DNA of 64,000 bases, taken from contig NC_090319.1 in NCBI RefSeq assembly GCF_040869045.1, positions 284,739,693-284,803,692 of the forward strand, in the 5' to 3' direction. The notes beneath the pieces are model-generated. The model did no database searches. It saw nothing but the letters and a program-made list of their open reading frames with translations, and had not been told where the DNA came from. Of this stretch, positions 23,401 through 32,650 are shown piece by piece. Each line of letters starts with the position of its first letter. Positions within the stretch are counted from its first letter, which is position 1. Made by a program: the position numbers and the translations under genes. Origin of the DNA: Eurosta solidaginis. Lineage: Eukaryota; Arthropoda; Insecta; Diptera; Tephritidae.

Positions 23401-25161
23401 GTCCTTTCTCAGGGCATTGCCTCAAGCAACTTGAAGCAACAATTAGCCTAGTTCCCCTATGACTGTAGTATTATTGTCCAAGAAGACAGAGTTATTTTAT
23501 AACATGAGCCTCCCTGCGGTGCATAACATTACTTCCATACTAGCGCAGATCTAGAATGATAATTTGCCGACGGTTCTAATTATGTCCCTTGGCAGTTCTT
23601 ATACTGTCCGCTCACACTGCTTTCAAATGACACTTAACATTGTGATGTCCTACGAAATGGCAGTTGTCCCCATTTGCAGACCTTTTTAAACGAGCTCTTA
23701 ACTGATTCAGTCGTAGGTACTTCTGAAATAGGCGCTACCTTTGATTAATTAATTTAAATTCGTATAGCTCAGACTTAAGCGTTGTTGGTACAAGTGTGAC
23801 TGGTTGATCGGTTTTAGGCCCGACCCAAGATTGCTCAATATGGTTCGTAGAATATTTCCGCATATGAGATTTTTTGGGCAAAATATACCACACCTAATTA
23901 CAGCAGCGGGCACAAATATAGCAGTGGCAATTTTTATGAAATTTCGTCAGTTATATTAATTTCATATAGAGGGTTAATGAAATAATTAGTAAATTTTTCT
24001 ACATTAAAGACCTTATTGAACATTTACATTTTTTTCGCTACAGTTTCGCTGCAGTTCTTTGTAGCAGTGTTGGTTATGAATAACATTTTTCCTCCTAATA
24101 CGGTAGGGAATTGTGAAAAATAATTTAAGAAATCATTTCCCTTAAAAAGGTAAAATTTTTTCAACGTATCAACAAAAATAGTGTTCGCTGAAAGCGCCCA
24201 TTGTTTTTTGACAATTATATTTTGAGTGTTTTCGATTTTCTTCCATAAAAAAATAGGCTATGCGTCCTTCGTATGGTAGAAAACATAAAACATCCTTAGG
24301 GAAAAATTTGTTCAAAAAATTAATGCGAATTTAAGAGACCTATAATTTGAACTTTGCCAGTCTAAAATTGATTAGGCTATCAAACTGCTTGCACAAAAAA
24401 ATAAAACTTTAAACAAATACTTCGGAGTTATTGTTCACCGAAAATAAAAAAAAAGAATTGAGTTGACGAAATTTGATAAAAATTGCCACTAATATTTTCG
24501 TCTTTCCTGCTGTATATGATCTTAAATTTTTTTATAGATAATTTCGCACGTTTTACTGTAAACTGATTTAACTCGAAATTTAGATGTTTTCAGATTTAAT
24601 GAAAATAACCAACTGACGAGAATATGCTGACATTTATACAATATCCAAAAATACTACAATAGCATGCATTTAAATCTCATTGCTATAATGAAACTCTATG
24701 GGAAAATAAATCCTTGTTTACGTTTTCCCAAAAAGTTTAAAATTTGGATTACTCCTGTTTACAATAAACGTGAAATTTAAATAAAAAAAAAAACAAATTA
24801 TCAAAGCTTGTTCCTTCGCTCAACAACAAACCTCTGTCGGCAATCCTGCTACACTGGCATAAGCTAAACCCTGTGGTATCACTGTCAACCCTACAGTTAT
24901 GCCCGCTATAAGATCACCTATAGCATCGCGTCGTGTATATTTCGGCAACCATCGGCATATCGGTAAACGTTTATAGAGAGTTTTTTTACGAAACACATTT
25001 TTCGCAGAAGATGCACAAAAATCACCAAAACTGCGTTCTTGCGTTGATTTTTGATGATCGGTAACTAATTTAAAATCGGTATATCCACTAAATTGTATTT
25101 CATTAGGTTGATCGATTTGTAAACGTTTTCGAAAACTTTCTGCTGTTTCAACACTTGACAT
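14053..25161 (-). CDS. SLC26-family anion (sulfate-type) transporter, five coding exons
   Basis: Exons are 25161-24832, 17676-16887, 16818-16516, 14705-14560 and 14490-14053; they join to 2007 nt (668 aa plus TGA). All introns are GT-AG and every phase fits. SLC26 proteins are plasma-membrane anion exchangers for sulfate, chloride, bicarbonate or oxalate. The SLC26 signature region spans the exon 1/2 join (AGLPTE then YGLYGAFMG), the transmembrane domain fills about residues 85-500, and a STAS domain occupies about 520-640 (PVVIDCTYIYGAD). NET near residue 355 is a possible glycosylation site in an outer loop. The short N-terminus and compact STAS recall the SLC26A11-like fly members, but I cannot name the ortholog. 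The gene appears intact; only its introns and 3' flank carry TEs. Confidence 0.93.
14560..14705 (-). CDS. SLC26 transporter, coding exon 4
   Basis: 146 nt; acceptor ATTTTTTAG|GCACTG and donor GAG|GTAACA. It encodes TDLIPCFVALIACLVLQLEV and the last helix, ending RPKVRLETLE at the membrane/STAS border. Confidence 0.9.
15410..15485 (+). repeat. Fragment of a TTGTTG-headed interspersed repeat
   Basis: The core CGACTATCTCGGGAACGATT is shared with 28644-28722 and, more loosely, with 40266-40566. Only a short central piece is present. Confidence 0.5.
15560..16360 (-). pseudogene. RTE-type LINE fragment in intron 3 (endonuclease to RT linker)
   Basis: On minus the order is a decayed endonuclease N-terminus (IAVQETRKTELGG near 16240), the catalytic-loop match IKIILVDFNARVGKE (near 15970; usual form GDFNARVG), and a linker WRDEECCAARKNAAYWDARM (near 15760) typical of the stretch between endonuclease and RT in RTE-like LINEs. 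Several frameshifts and stops separate the pieces. It sits in the same orientation as the transporter gene. Confidence 0.65.
16516..16818 (-). CDS. SLC26 transporter, coding exon 3
   Basis: 303 nt after a 68-bp intron; acceptor CTCCTTCAG|CAAAAGG and donor AAAC|GTAAGT. It encodes PIDASQELIAMGIANI and YIPKAVLGAIIMSAVI, the last membrane helices of the transport domain. Confidence 0.93.
16887..17676 (-). CDS. SLC26 transporter, coding exon 2
   Basis: 790 nt, acceptor TTTCTCGCACAG|TATGGC and donor TTTTG|GTGAGT. It encodes most of the membrane domain, including GPVSAGFTSAVT and IPLVALLENIAVCKAF, both highly typical of SLC26. The open frame to 17751 upstream is intron read-through. Confidence 0.93.
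18460..18800. repeat. Degenerate short-motif repeat
   Basis: The stretch is built from variants of CCCGAAATGAT, CCAAAAT and TTCCGAAA, with spacing of about 12-15 bp and no exact period. It looks like an old decayed tandem array. Confidence 0.5.
19130..19385 (+). repeat. tRNA-derived SINE, copy 1 (decayed, internal deletion)
   Basis: It begins with the same head as the copy at 31711 (GCCGTGGTGTG.TGGTAGCGTGCTCC). The B box is damaged, and the segment with GTCGGCATAAAACATG is lost before the end GGTTATCGCGCC. It lies in intron 1, antisense to the gene. Confidence 0.75.
19540..19925. repeat. 116-bp tandem repeat, about 3.5 copies
   Basis: The motif CGATTTGGCTCATATTTGGAA recurs near 19594, 19710, 19826 (variant) and 19887. 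The first three are 116 bp apart; the last is 61 bp on, after a deletion. Minus-strand frames that look like small proteins here are by-products of the repeat. Confidence 0.8.
20836..20872 (+). other. Hammerhead-core-like motif
   Basis: CTGAAGA and CCGAAAT flank a short imperfect stem (GGCCTC...GAAGCC). This matches the conserved spacing of hammerhead cores (CUGANGA, stem II, GAAA) only loosely; stems I and III are not convincing. A similar motif is at 55588. Confidence 0.2.
20991..21728 (-). repeat. DINE-like repeat, copy E, truncated
   Basis: On minus it begins ACAAGTAAGGAAGGCTAAG at 21728, like copies A-D, contains about two 130-bp monomers, and stops at about 20991 inside the middle region (near GATATATCGATTTTT). 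The 3' half with the GGAC microsatellite is missing. Confidence 0.85.
23901..24512. mobile_element. MITE-like element with about 50-bp inverted ends
   Basis: The left end (CAGCAG... AGTGGCAATTTTTATGAAAT) and the reverse complement of the right end (CAGCAGG... AGTGGCAATTTTTATCAAAT) align over about 50 bp. The interior is AT-rich without coding. No clear target duplication is visible. About 60 bp of the interior (23975-24030) is shared with 43047-43105. Confidence 0.6.
24832..25161 (-). CDS. SLC26 transporter, coding exon 1
   Basis: 110 codons in phase 0, ending AGLPTE before the donor GAG|GTTTGT. The ATG at 25161 opens MSSVETAESFRK. No in-frame upstream extension is needed to match the family's N-terminus. 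The first transmembrane helix begins near DAIGDLIAGITVG. Confidence 0.92.
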
Positions 25162-26002
25162 GTTTTTTCTAAAAAGTATGCGTACAATCGTTTATTTGAA
25201 TTTAAATAGTTTTTTAGTATTTTTTCACAATTGTTTTATATTAATGAGATATTTATTTATTTTATCTCTTATTATCAATAACTTTGAAATATTTTTTTTT
25301 AATTTTAACACCTTTTCGAATACTTTTTTCAGGAATGCACTGATAAATTCATTGAAACACTTCAAAGGCCGAAGACGAGCTATCACATCTCACACGTCCA
25401 CTTGCTTCAAACGCAAATAACATATTAAGTAAATTCCTCAAGTGGCAACATTGTCTGTCCCCCGTGTTATTTCCACTTTCAGTTAGTATTCTACTACTAA
25501 TAGAGTGGTAGTTAATATGAATGAAGTTTCTTGAATTACAAACGAATTATGCCTACGTACTTACACTTACATACATACGTACATAGAATTGGAAATACTC
25601 TTACTACGCGTTTGTGCTCGTGTTTTTTTTTTTATTAAAACACCGCATTATATTCTAAACAATATTTATAAGTAAATAATTGTATCTATGTTGTTTTTGT
25701 ATGTGTGTATATTAAAATAAAACTACCGGGCATTTGATTGACTTGGCAAATATTTTTTTTTTTTCGCTATGCGCCTCTTTACAGATTTGTTGATAGGTAG
25801 TTATAATTATCAATCACGGTATTTTTATCAAATAAAAGTTCATTGGATAGTCCAAAATGATATTTTAAATAAATGAGTTGTGGTTAGAAGACGATAGCAA
25901 AAATTATTATTTGGATTCTACTTATCGCCAGTGGGGAACATAAAAAAAAACAATAATGTGAATTTTACATAAAAACAAAAGTAAAATTCACACAATCGAA
26001 TA
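25162..26002. other. Upstream flank of the SLC26 gene
   Basis: This should hold the 5' UTR and perhaps the promoter of the transporter, but I can place neither a TATA box nor an initiator with confidence. T-runs and ATAC repeats are present near 25570 and 25630. Confidence 0.4.
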
Positions 26003-26006
26003 ATAT

Positions 26007-26543
26007 TGTGGCGAATATTAGCATCACTATACTGTTAGAAAATAATCACAACAACAAAAACAGCAAGCAGCCACACTTATGTACAAGGCAACGAAGATTA
26101 TTCCATATACAATGGAGCTTGAGAAAGAGAGATTATTTCACATCCATACATGTATGCAGCTAAGAGCAGAAGTTGTTACTCACACATACACACGCATATG
26201 GCTAGAAGAAAAACATTAACTAGATATATACATGTATATAGCTAAATAACCAAGCATGCGATCCAACTATTCTGGAAGGCATGTTCGTGAAACATCTAGA
26301 TCTTAGGAGAAATGGGCGTTCGAGGTAACCGAGTGTATAAAAGCAGAACAACCTGAGGAATCATTAATCACTTTGATTTAAACACGCTATTAGTGAAGTA
26401 TAATTGTTATTGTGAAGTAGTACTCCCAAAGGTATTTTAAGTAAAGACTATTTTGTAATACTGAATAGTGGAATTCAACAGTTCAGCGATTCGAACGTTA
26501 GCAGAAGGTGCAAAATAATCGGAAGCCCCTAAAATACGTTGCA
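26007..26543 (+). repeat. Solo LTR, family of element A
   Basis: 537 bp, TGTGGCGAATATTA at the start and ACGTTGCA at the end, flanked by perfect ATAT duplications (26003-26006 and 26544-26547). A TATAAAAG box lies at 26336-26343. A solo LTR with matching duplications is the usual product of recombination between the two LTRs of one insertion. Confidence 0.92.
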
Positions 26544-26547
26544 ATAT

Positions 26548-27720
26548 TCTTCCTATCTGTCACTTCCTGTACTTTGTAGCTTTACTCTTGCTCACTGAAA
26601 TTGGGTTTTTTCTTCCTCTTTCTCCCACTTTTCCTAGCCCTTTATCTCCTGTAACGAATTGCGCTAGTTTCGAACTAAGTTTATGACATTTTTTCAAATA
26701 AACCTTTTCAAATTTTGATGTCCTTCGAAATTGCCCCCTTTGCAGACCTTTTGACCGCATTATTAGGCAAAGCTTATCTTCCAATTTATATGCTCGCTTT
26801 TTAAATTTTCCAACAAATATTAAGAAATACCTGGGATATGATACCATTTTTCTAGTAGATTTTGAAGAGCTGAGAATCGGTTTATAACCAACAATGTTAT
26901 AGGCACGTAAAGGTCCCAAGGTCCGAGAAACCGATTTTAACTCGTAACTAACGATTTTGGAGGTGTCCGGGGAAAATCTTATATGCAGTCATCCTTAGAT
27001 TTTTGAGATCTGCAAGAAAAATGTCATCACTACCCAGGTATTTTCACTTTTGTCTTTTTTGTAACACTGCGTTATAAGAGCATTATCAACCTTTTTTATT
27101 TTGTATAAATAAAATGGAAAGCTTTTACGTGAAATATTTAAATTTCGCATTCATTCATTCATTTATTAATAATATTGAAAATGTAGCCAAAGTATGACCC
27201 TCTTTTATATATAAACTTCGAACAATGAACGTTGTTTGCGAACACCTGTGCATTTTTTTTATATTTGTAATATTCGTTGGTGGGAAAATAGATCGAGTAC
27301 GTGTTCGAAAAGTGTACATAATACTTAATACATAGTTTTGTTGGAATATAGAGTCAGACATATCAAATGTGAAAAACTGCCTGCGTTTCATTGATGAAAC
27401 AAATTGTTTAGAAAAACTTAACACGTTATTATAATTTTTCAGGTTGCAGCACAAGAGTTTTATTGTTTTTTTAAAGGCTTTAAATGACCCTTATTGTTGT
27501 ATTGTTTGTGGGATTTTTATAAGAAAGAATTTTTTGTTGTATTGTTTTGTTTGTGGGATTTTTATAAGATAAAATAAGAAGAGTAATAAAATAAGAAAAA
27601 TAATAAAATAAAATAAGAAAAATAATAAAATTCAGAGCAGCAATTAAAAAAATTAGTAAAGTTAAACAATACCAGAGAAAGAAAATGAATTGAATGGTAC
27701 ATGGTTAAGAGTTTGAGTCT
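26548..27720. other. Unassigned intergenic DNA
   Basis: A 119-aa minus-strand frame at 26919-26560 is basic and matches no family I know. Nearby at 27540-27640 there are TTTTTATAAGA and AATAAAATAAG repeats. No real gene is supported. Confidence 0.4.
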
Positions 27721-27722
27721 AA

Positions 27723-27842
27723 GGCCCAATTGCAGAACGGTAAGTAAATTTTTTGACTCAGAGTTAACCTGACATGAGGTTTAAATTCATACATTTTGAC
27801 AAATTCTGAGTTTAAAAATAATTTGCTGTTTTGCAAGTAGGC
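27723..27842 (+). repeat. Short MITE-like repeat
   Basis: The ends form an imperfect inverted repeat (GGCCCAATTGCAGAACGGTAA and CTGTTTTGCAAGTAGGC). A related copy lies on minus at about 51270-51370, sharing GACTCAGAGTTAACCTGACAT-type sequence. Confidence 0.5.
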
Positions 27843-27976
27843 GTAAATCTGAAACTTTTTTGTTATTCATACTATATTTTAGGTTTAAACTTTAGATTAT
27901 AGCGGTTTCCATGCAAATGAGAACGTAGAATTGTGTTTTAAGACCACACATGCAGCTGTAAAAAAAAAATAAAAAT

Positions 27977-28046
27977 CTAGTGGGCAGTGGCCTGGTTTCG
28001 AACCGACAGGCAGGCTTTGTGTGCTCTACCCACTAAGCTATCATAT
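27977..28046 (-). repeat. tRNA-like head with perfect A and B boxes
   Basis: On minus, TAGCTTAGTGG (28040-28030) matches the pol III A box and GGTTCGAAACC (28004-27994) the B box. A T-run follows at about 27970-27960 and could stop pol III. The cloverleaf stems do not pair well, so this is a tRNA-derived SINE head or tRNA pseudogene, not a clear tRNA. It differs from the SINE at 31711. Confidence 0.55.
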
Positions 28047-28064
28047 CTGTATAACAAAACATAT

Positions 28065-28588
28065 TGTAACGAATTTAGTGAAATTCCTCTTATTTGCAAC
28101 CTTCTACTAATGTGCTAAACTGTTGAATAAATAACTCCAATATTCAATAATGCAAAATGGTCTTTATTAGACTACTTTGAAAATACTTCACAATAACACT
28201 TATATTTCGCAACTGATAGCTTGCTTCAATCAAACTGATTGCTGCTTACCCAGCTTTCGCTCTTTTTATACTCTCTGCTGTCTCGTTCGCATACTTCTAG
28301 GCGTTTCTTCTTCTAGAATTTGCTACTTAGTTACCAGCTATAAACTACAGATGCACGTTTATAGCTTCACGCATAGCAATATGCGCGTGTATATGTGAGT
28401 AATAATTCCACCGATGATTGCATAGTTTTGCGAGTATCTCGATATATGCAAGTGTTTGTGCGTATCTCTCCGCTGCTTGTATGTGCATATGTGTAGACAT
28501 AATGATTGATTTGTTTATGTACATACCAGTGACTGCTTAGTATCGGTTTAGAGATGATTTGGCCCAAATCGCGGGCTGTTACGTTACA
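28065..28588 (-). repeat. LTR of family A (likely 3' LTR of a truncated copy)
   Basis: 524 bp, on minus from TGTAACGTAACAG to AAATTCGTTACA. ATAT abuts it at 28061-28064, but the other side is CTCTTTCG. Read on minus, that side is CGAAAGAG directly before TGT, which could be a polypurine tract. So this may be the 3' LTR of an element whose body was lost. Confidence 0.75.
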
Positions 28589-28643
28589 CTCTTTCGTGCA
28601 TCTTGACATAATGCCTGATAATAAATGTTTCTGGCAACAAGCA

Positions 28644-28722
28644 CCATTAGGGTACTAGCGCGACTATCTCGGGAACGATTCATATGACAACATTAAACCG
28701 TTTAGGCCATACCGCCCATGTT
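28644..28722 (+). repeat. Fragment of the TTGTTG-headed interspersed repeat
   Basis: It contains GCGACTATCTCGGGAACGATT followed by CCGTTTAGGCCATACCGCCC, matching the middle of the copy at 40266. Confidence 0.55.
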
Positions 28723-29477
28723 ATAGGGTTCGCTTTTCAAAAGCTACTACAATTTGAGCACTGTTAAGTTTCATGAATTCGGAAAAAGGTTTTGTAGTTG
28801 CCTCACGTAAGTGAAAAGCTTTGCTCTATTTGAAAGTTAATGACAGCATAAAGCATAATATCCGCAAGCTTTAGTATGCAAGTAATGGACAAAATTGTAA
28901 GCAGAATGAAAACATTTTTCAGTAGCAAAAACGGTAGGACTGTTGCGTTATCCATATGACTGTCTGTCTGTGAAATGCACGACTTGGAATTAAAATTGAA
29001 CTCTGGAATATGATAAATTGTTTCATTTCTTATAAACAACACTCAGCCGTATGAATTTAAAATATTAGGCCTATTGTCTTAGTCTAGAATTCGTAGATAG
29101 CGCTGAATAGTTTACACAAAGAAGTAACGGTAAGATGGACCAAAAATGTCAGTTACATTACATATAGTAAACACATACATATTGTTGACACAAAACTCAG
29201 ATCACAATGAAAACAATGCTGGTTGATGGTATTTTCGAAAAAGTGAATAAAAACACTCAAAAAAAAAAAAAACATTGGACTTTTCTTTCTAATTTAAATA
29301 CTTTCCCAATTTATGACTGTTACGTTACAGTTTCGTCGCTTTCTTTTTTTGTTCAAATACCGATAAGATTAAATTAATGCTAACATTTCCTATACACATT
29401 TTCCGTCACATACAAACAGGACCCATATTTTCAGAATTTACTAAATATGTGCGGACCTTTAAGTGAAGCATTGGACG
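28723..29477. other. Unassigned intergenic DNA
   Basis: AT-rich, with small frames only and an A-run at about 29260. Nothing recognisable. Confidence 0.4.
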
Positions 29478-29571
29478 CTTTCAACAAACAAAACTGTTGA
29501 TCGGTCGTTGAGTGAACACTTTCTGAACGCACCGTTGAATATTTTTTTTACCGTCAAATTAATGAACATAA

Positions 29572-29907
29572 AGGGCCCATTACTGATAATTACCATAGAC
29601 TTGACTTGACTGCGCTAAGTGGAGCGCATACAATCTGGCATCATAATCAGCTTTGAAATTAATTTTTATAATAAATGTCAATTTGTATGTCAAAATGTCA
29701 AAATGAAATGGAAGCAAACAAATGGCATCTCAAAATGTAAACGTCACTTAGAACTTACATAGAAAATCAAAATTCAACAGACATCTAAGTCAAGTTAAGT
29801 GCTGCCAAGTTTCGAGTAATCAGTAACATGCAATGTTCATTTAACAAACTGTAAGTGATAGTTCTCAAGTCAAGTCAAATCTATGCTAAGTATGAGTAAT
29901 GGGCCCT
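29572..29907. mobile_element. MITE with TAA duplication, nested in the left arm
   Basis: 336 bp with 38-bp inverted ends (AGGGCCCATTACT... GACTTGACTTGAC) and TAA on both sides (29569-29571 and 29908-29910). The 3-bp TAA target suggests PIF/Harbinger. It interrupts the foldback arm, so it came later. Confidence 0.88.
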
Positions 29908-31710
29908 TAAGCTTCTTTCGCTACATTCTCTCAAGGTGTTTGTTCAGCTGTCTGACAAATTTTTGAAATTTTATAGTGGGGTGAAATTTAAAAAATAATT
30001 TAAGAAGTAGTTTTTTTTAAATTTAAGGATAGTTATTTCATTTGACAGATGGCTAAACGCGCCGTTCATAAAACAAAAATTGTATCGCTTAACTGACGGA
30101 GCAACAAATATTGCGTCCGCTTAATGTGCCCATTTTATTTTTATCAATTTTGAAGCACGGAAAAGTAACAGTAAAGCAGACTACAGCTCTCAAAGAATAC
30201 AAGAGATGTACAACCCGGAAATAAGCAAGAACACGCGAAATTCATTCATTTCATTTGTGCAACACTTTTCGAACATGAAATTTTTCATTTTTAGATTTTC
30301 AGCAGTAAGTTTAAACTTTCGGCTTTTGTTTTGAAACAATTTTCTACAGAGTATACAATTTTCTAAGCTATATTGTGAATTTAGACATATTGGGGAGCTA
30401 GGCTTATATTTTACACCGAATAAAATTAGGAAACAAGAGTAGCAAATTGAGAGATTATGAATTAAGTCTAAAAAGTTTTGAAAAATTTCCTCAGCAAATG
30501 AACCGTGTAACGAAAGTAGAGGGTAGAGTGCCGGAGGTAGAGTGAAATAAACATTTCAAGCAGTTTTTAGATGGCCTGCTGGGTCTGCTGCAATTTGGCC
30601 ATATGTATTTCCTGCGACCATCAGTTATAGTAGTCTTACTCAACCGCAGGCGTACCGAGGTTTTCAATTTTAAATAGTGATGTGGTTGTTCTAAGAGTTA
30701 TCGAATTTTTTAGATCTGATTTTGAGCAAATGCGTCCACTCGCCAAAGCAAATTTTTTTTTTAACGGACAGCCTAATATACATATATATGGTGCGTAGCT
30801 AAATCTATGAGGGAATAAAACTTATTATAATTCGCATTAGTCCTCCTATCTTTGAAACTGATGCAACTACTGTGGTGTGATCATAATTAGCACTTTTTAA
30901 TTATTTTTATATGATAAAAGGTAAAAATTTAATTAAAAATTCTGTTTATTTCTTGGAATACATAACATGCGTCAGCAGTTTGGAAATTTGGAGTCGGATT
31001 ATTGGGTCAACAAATTTTGATAGTAGCAAATGAAGACGAGGCCCGCCTATCTATGTTGAGTACTAATATGTAGATCATGCCTGAGGTTGAGTATAAAAGA
31101 CAAGTTTTTTACTTGGGTTAAATAAACACTTCTCTTTGCCTCTCCACCTCTGATGTTGCTGTATCTGAACATAGCACGCCATTAATCCCTTTTGAGCAAA
31201 CACAATTCCAATTGCAAACATCTAGAGTATTTCTAGTCATATTCCATCCGAACTGCTCAGCTGCTGTCAGCCGCGTACTCGGGTGCTGTGGAGTTCAGCT
31301 AAGCCCTCACACCAGCGATAAGATGCCTACTGTACTGAGGGAATTTAAGACCTTCGCAAAGTTGACATACCCATAATGCCTTAGTCAAAACTAGATTTAA
31401 ACTTAAGCATATTATTTGGCATCGGTTAATGGTTCTTGAAACTAAAAAGTGTTATAATTTCATAAAAAAGAAGAAAATTCACAACAATTAATAAATCGCT
31501 TAGTCAAAATATATCCAAAAGAAGACATCAAATACCCGAAAAGTTAATAAATTCATCAACTCAAATCATTTTTTTGGTATGTTGCCAACCTCACTTAAGT
31601 GATAGAAAATTTGTTCTGCAAACAGCCAACTGCCAAAGTAAATAATTATCCTTAAATTTTAAAGACAAGGAGTTCCTAAACTATTTTTTACACTTCGCTA
31701 TTATATTAAG

Positions 31711-32068
31711 GCGGCCACCGTGGTGTGATGGTAGCGTGCTCCGCCTACCACACCGCATGCCCTGGGTTCGCACCCCGGGCAAAGCAACATCAAAATTAGA
31801 AATAAGGTTTTTCAATTAGAAGAACATTTTTCTAAGCGGGGTCGCCCCTCGGCAGTGTTTGACAAGCGCTCCGGGTGTATTTCTGCCATGAAAAGCTCTC
31901 AGTGAAAACTCATCTGCCTTGCAGATGCCGCTCGGAGTCGGCATAAAACATGTAGGTCCCGTCCGGCCAATTTGTAGGGAAAATCAAGAGGAGCACGACG
32001 CAAATTGGAGGAGAAGCTCGGCCTTAGATCTCTTCGGAGGTTATCGCGCCTTACAGTTTTTTTTTATA
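31711..32068 (+). repeat. tRNA-derived SINE, copy 2, complete with 11-bp duplication
   Basis: The head has an A box (GTGGTGTGATGGTAGCGTGC) and a B box (GGGTTCGCACC). A body ending GGTTATCGCGCC and a T-rich tail follow. ATTATATTAAG flanks it on both sides (31700-31710 and 32069-32079), the sign of LINE-driven insertion. It sits inside the right foldback arm. Confidence 0.92.
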
Positions 32069-32650
32069 ATTATATTAAGAGAAAAATTTGTTTTCATAGC
32101 CAACACATTAAAATGTCAAAGAACTGTCAGACAGCCGAATAAACACGTTGAATAAATGTAGCGCAAAAAATGTTGCTCAATAGTTTGACGTAAAATCCAA
32201 ACCGTTGAGTGGATCAAAAATACTCAACGGTGCGTTTAGAAAGTTGTCCTTCAACGACTGAACAGCAGTTGTGGCCACTGAAAGTGCACATTTATTTTCA
32301 TAAGATTGGTTGGTTCAGCTGTTTTATATGGGCATGGGTAGGGTAAGCTTGCGAGGCCCTTTGGACACCAAAATACTTAGATATTTTCATTACAATTTAA
32401 TTTCAAGAAAAAATAACTATGCACATAAAATGGTTTAGCTCAGCTATAAGTGAGGAAGATAACTTATTAAATCTCCCGGCTAATGCATTTGTTTTGAAGT
32501 ACCGCTATTCACTTCCCTGGTCGAACTTATATTTCTACCTATCCTAATAGAAAGGTCGTAACTTAAAAGTTTGGTTAATAAGGCCATATCTTAGCGTAGT
32601 CGGGAATAAAATCGTATCTTAAGAGACCGGTTAAAAAAATTGTAATTGAG

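Larger units (their letters stand above)
17677..24831 (-). other. Intron 1 of the SLC26 gene (7155 bp)
   Basis: It contains a degenerate short-motif repeat, a SINE, a 116-bp tandem array, a truncated DINE-like repeat and an inverted-repeat MITE, annotated separately. The rest (about 17810-18450, 19930-20830, 21730-23900) shows no gene. About 22980-23330 looks like a degenerate repeat built on TTTTAGAATTC-type units, class unknown. Confidence 0.85.
29478..32285. mobile_element. Foldback-type DNA element with about 300-bp inverted arms
   Basis: The left arm (29478-30115 minus the MITE) and the right arm (32285-31575 minus the SINE) are reverse complements. Anchors include CTTTCTGAACGCACCGTTGA with its inverse near 32240, CAGCTGTCTGACA with its inverse near 32125, and TTTAAATTTAAGGATA with its inverse near 31655. 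The 1.46-kb core shows no transposase. No target duplication is evident at the outer ends. The superfamily is unknown. Confidence 0.8.

Noticed and set aside
26560..26919. 119-aa basic minus-strand frame next to the solo LTR
   Set aside because: No family resemblance; position and composition fit chance.
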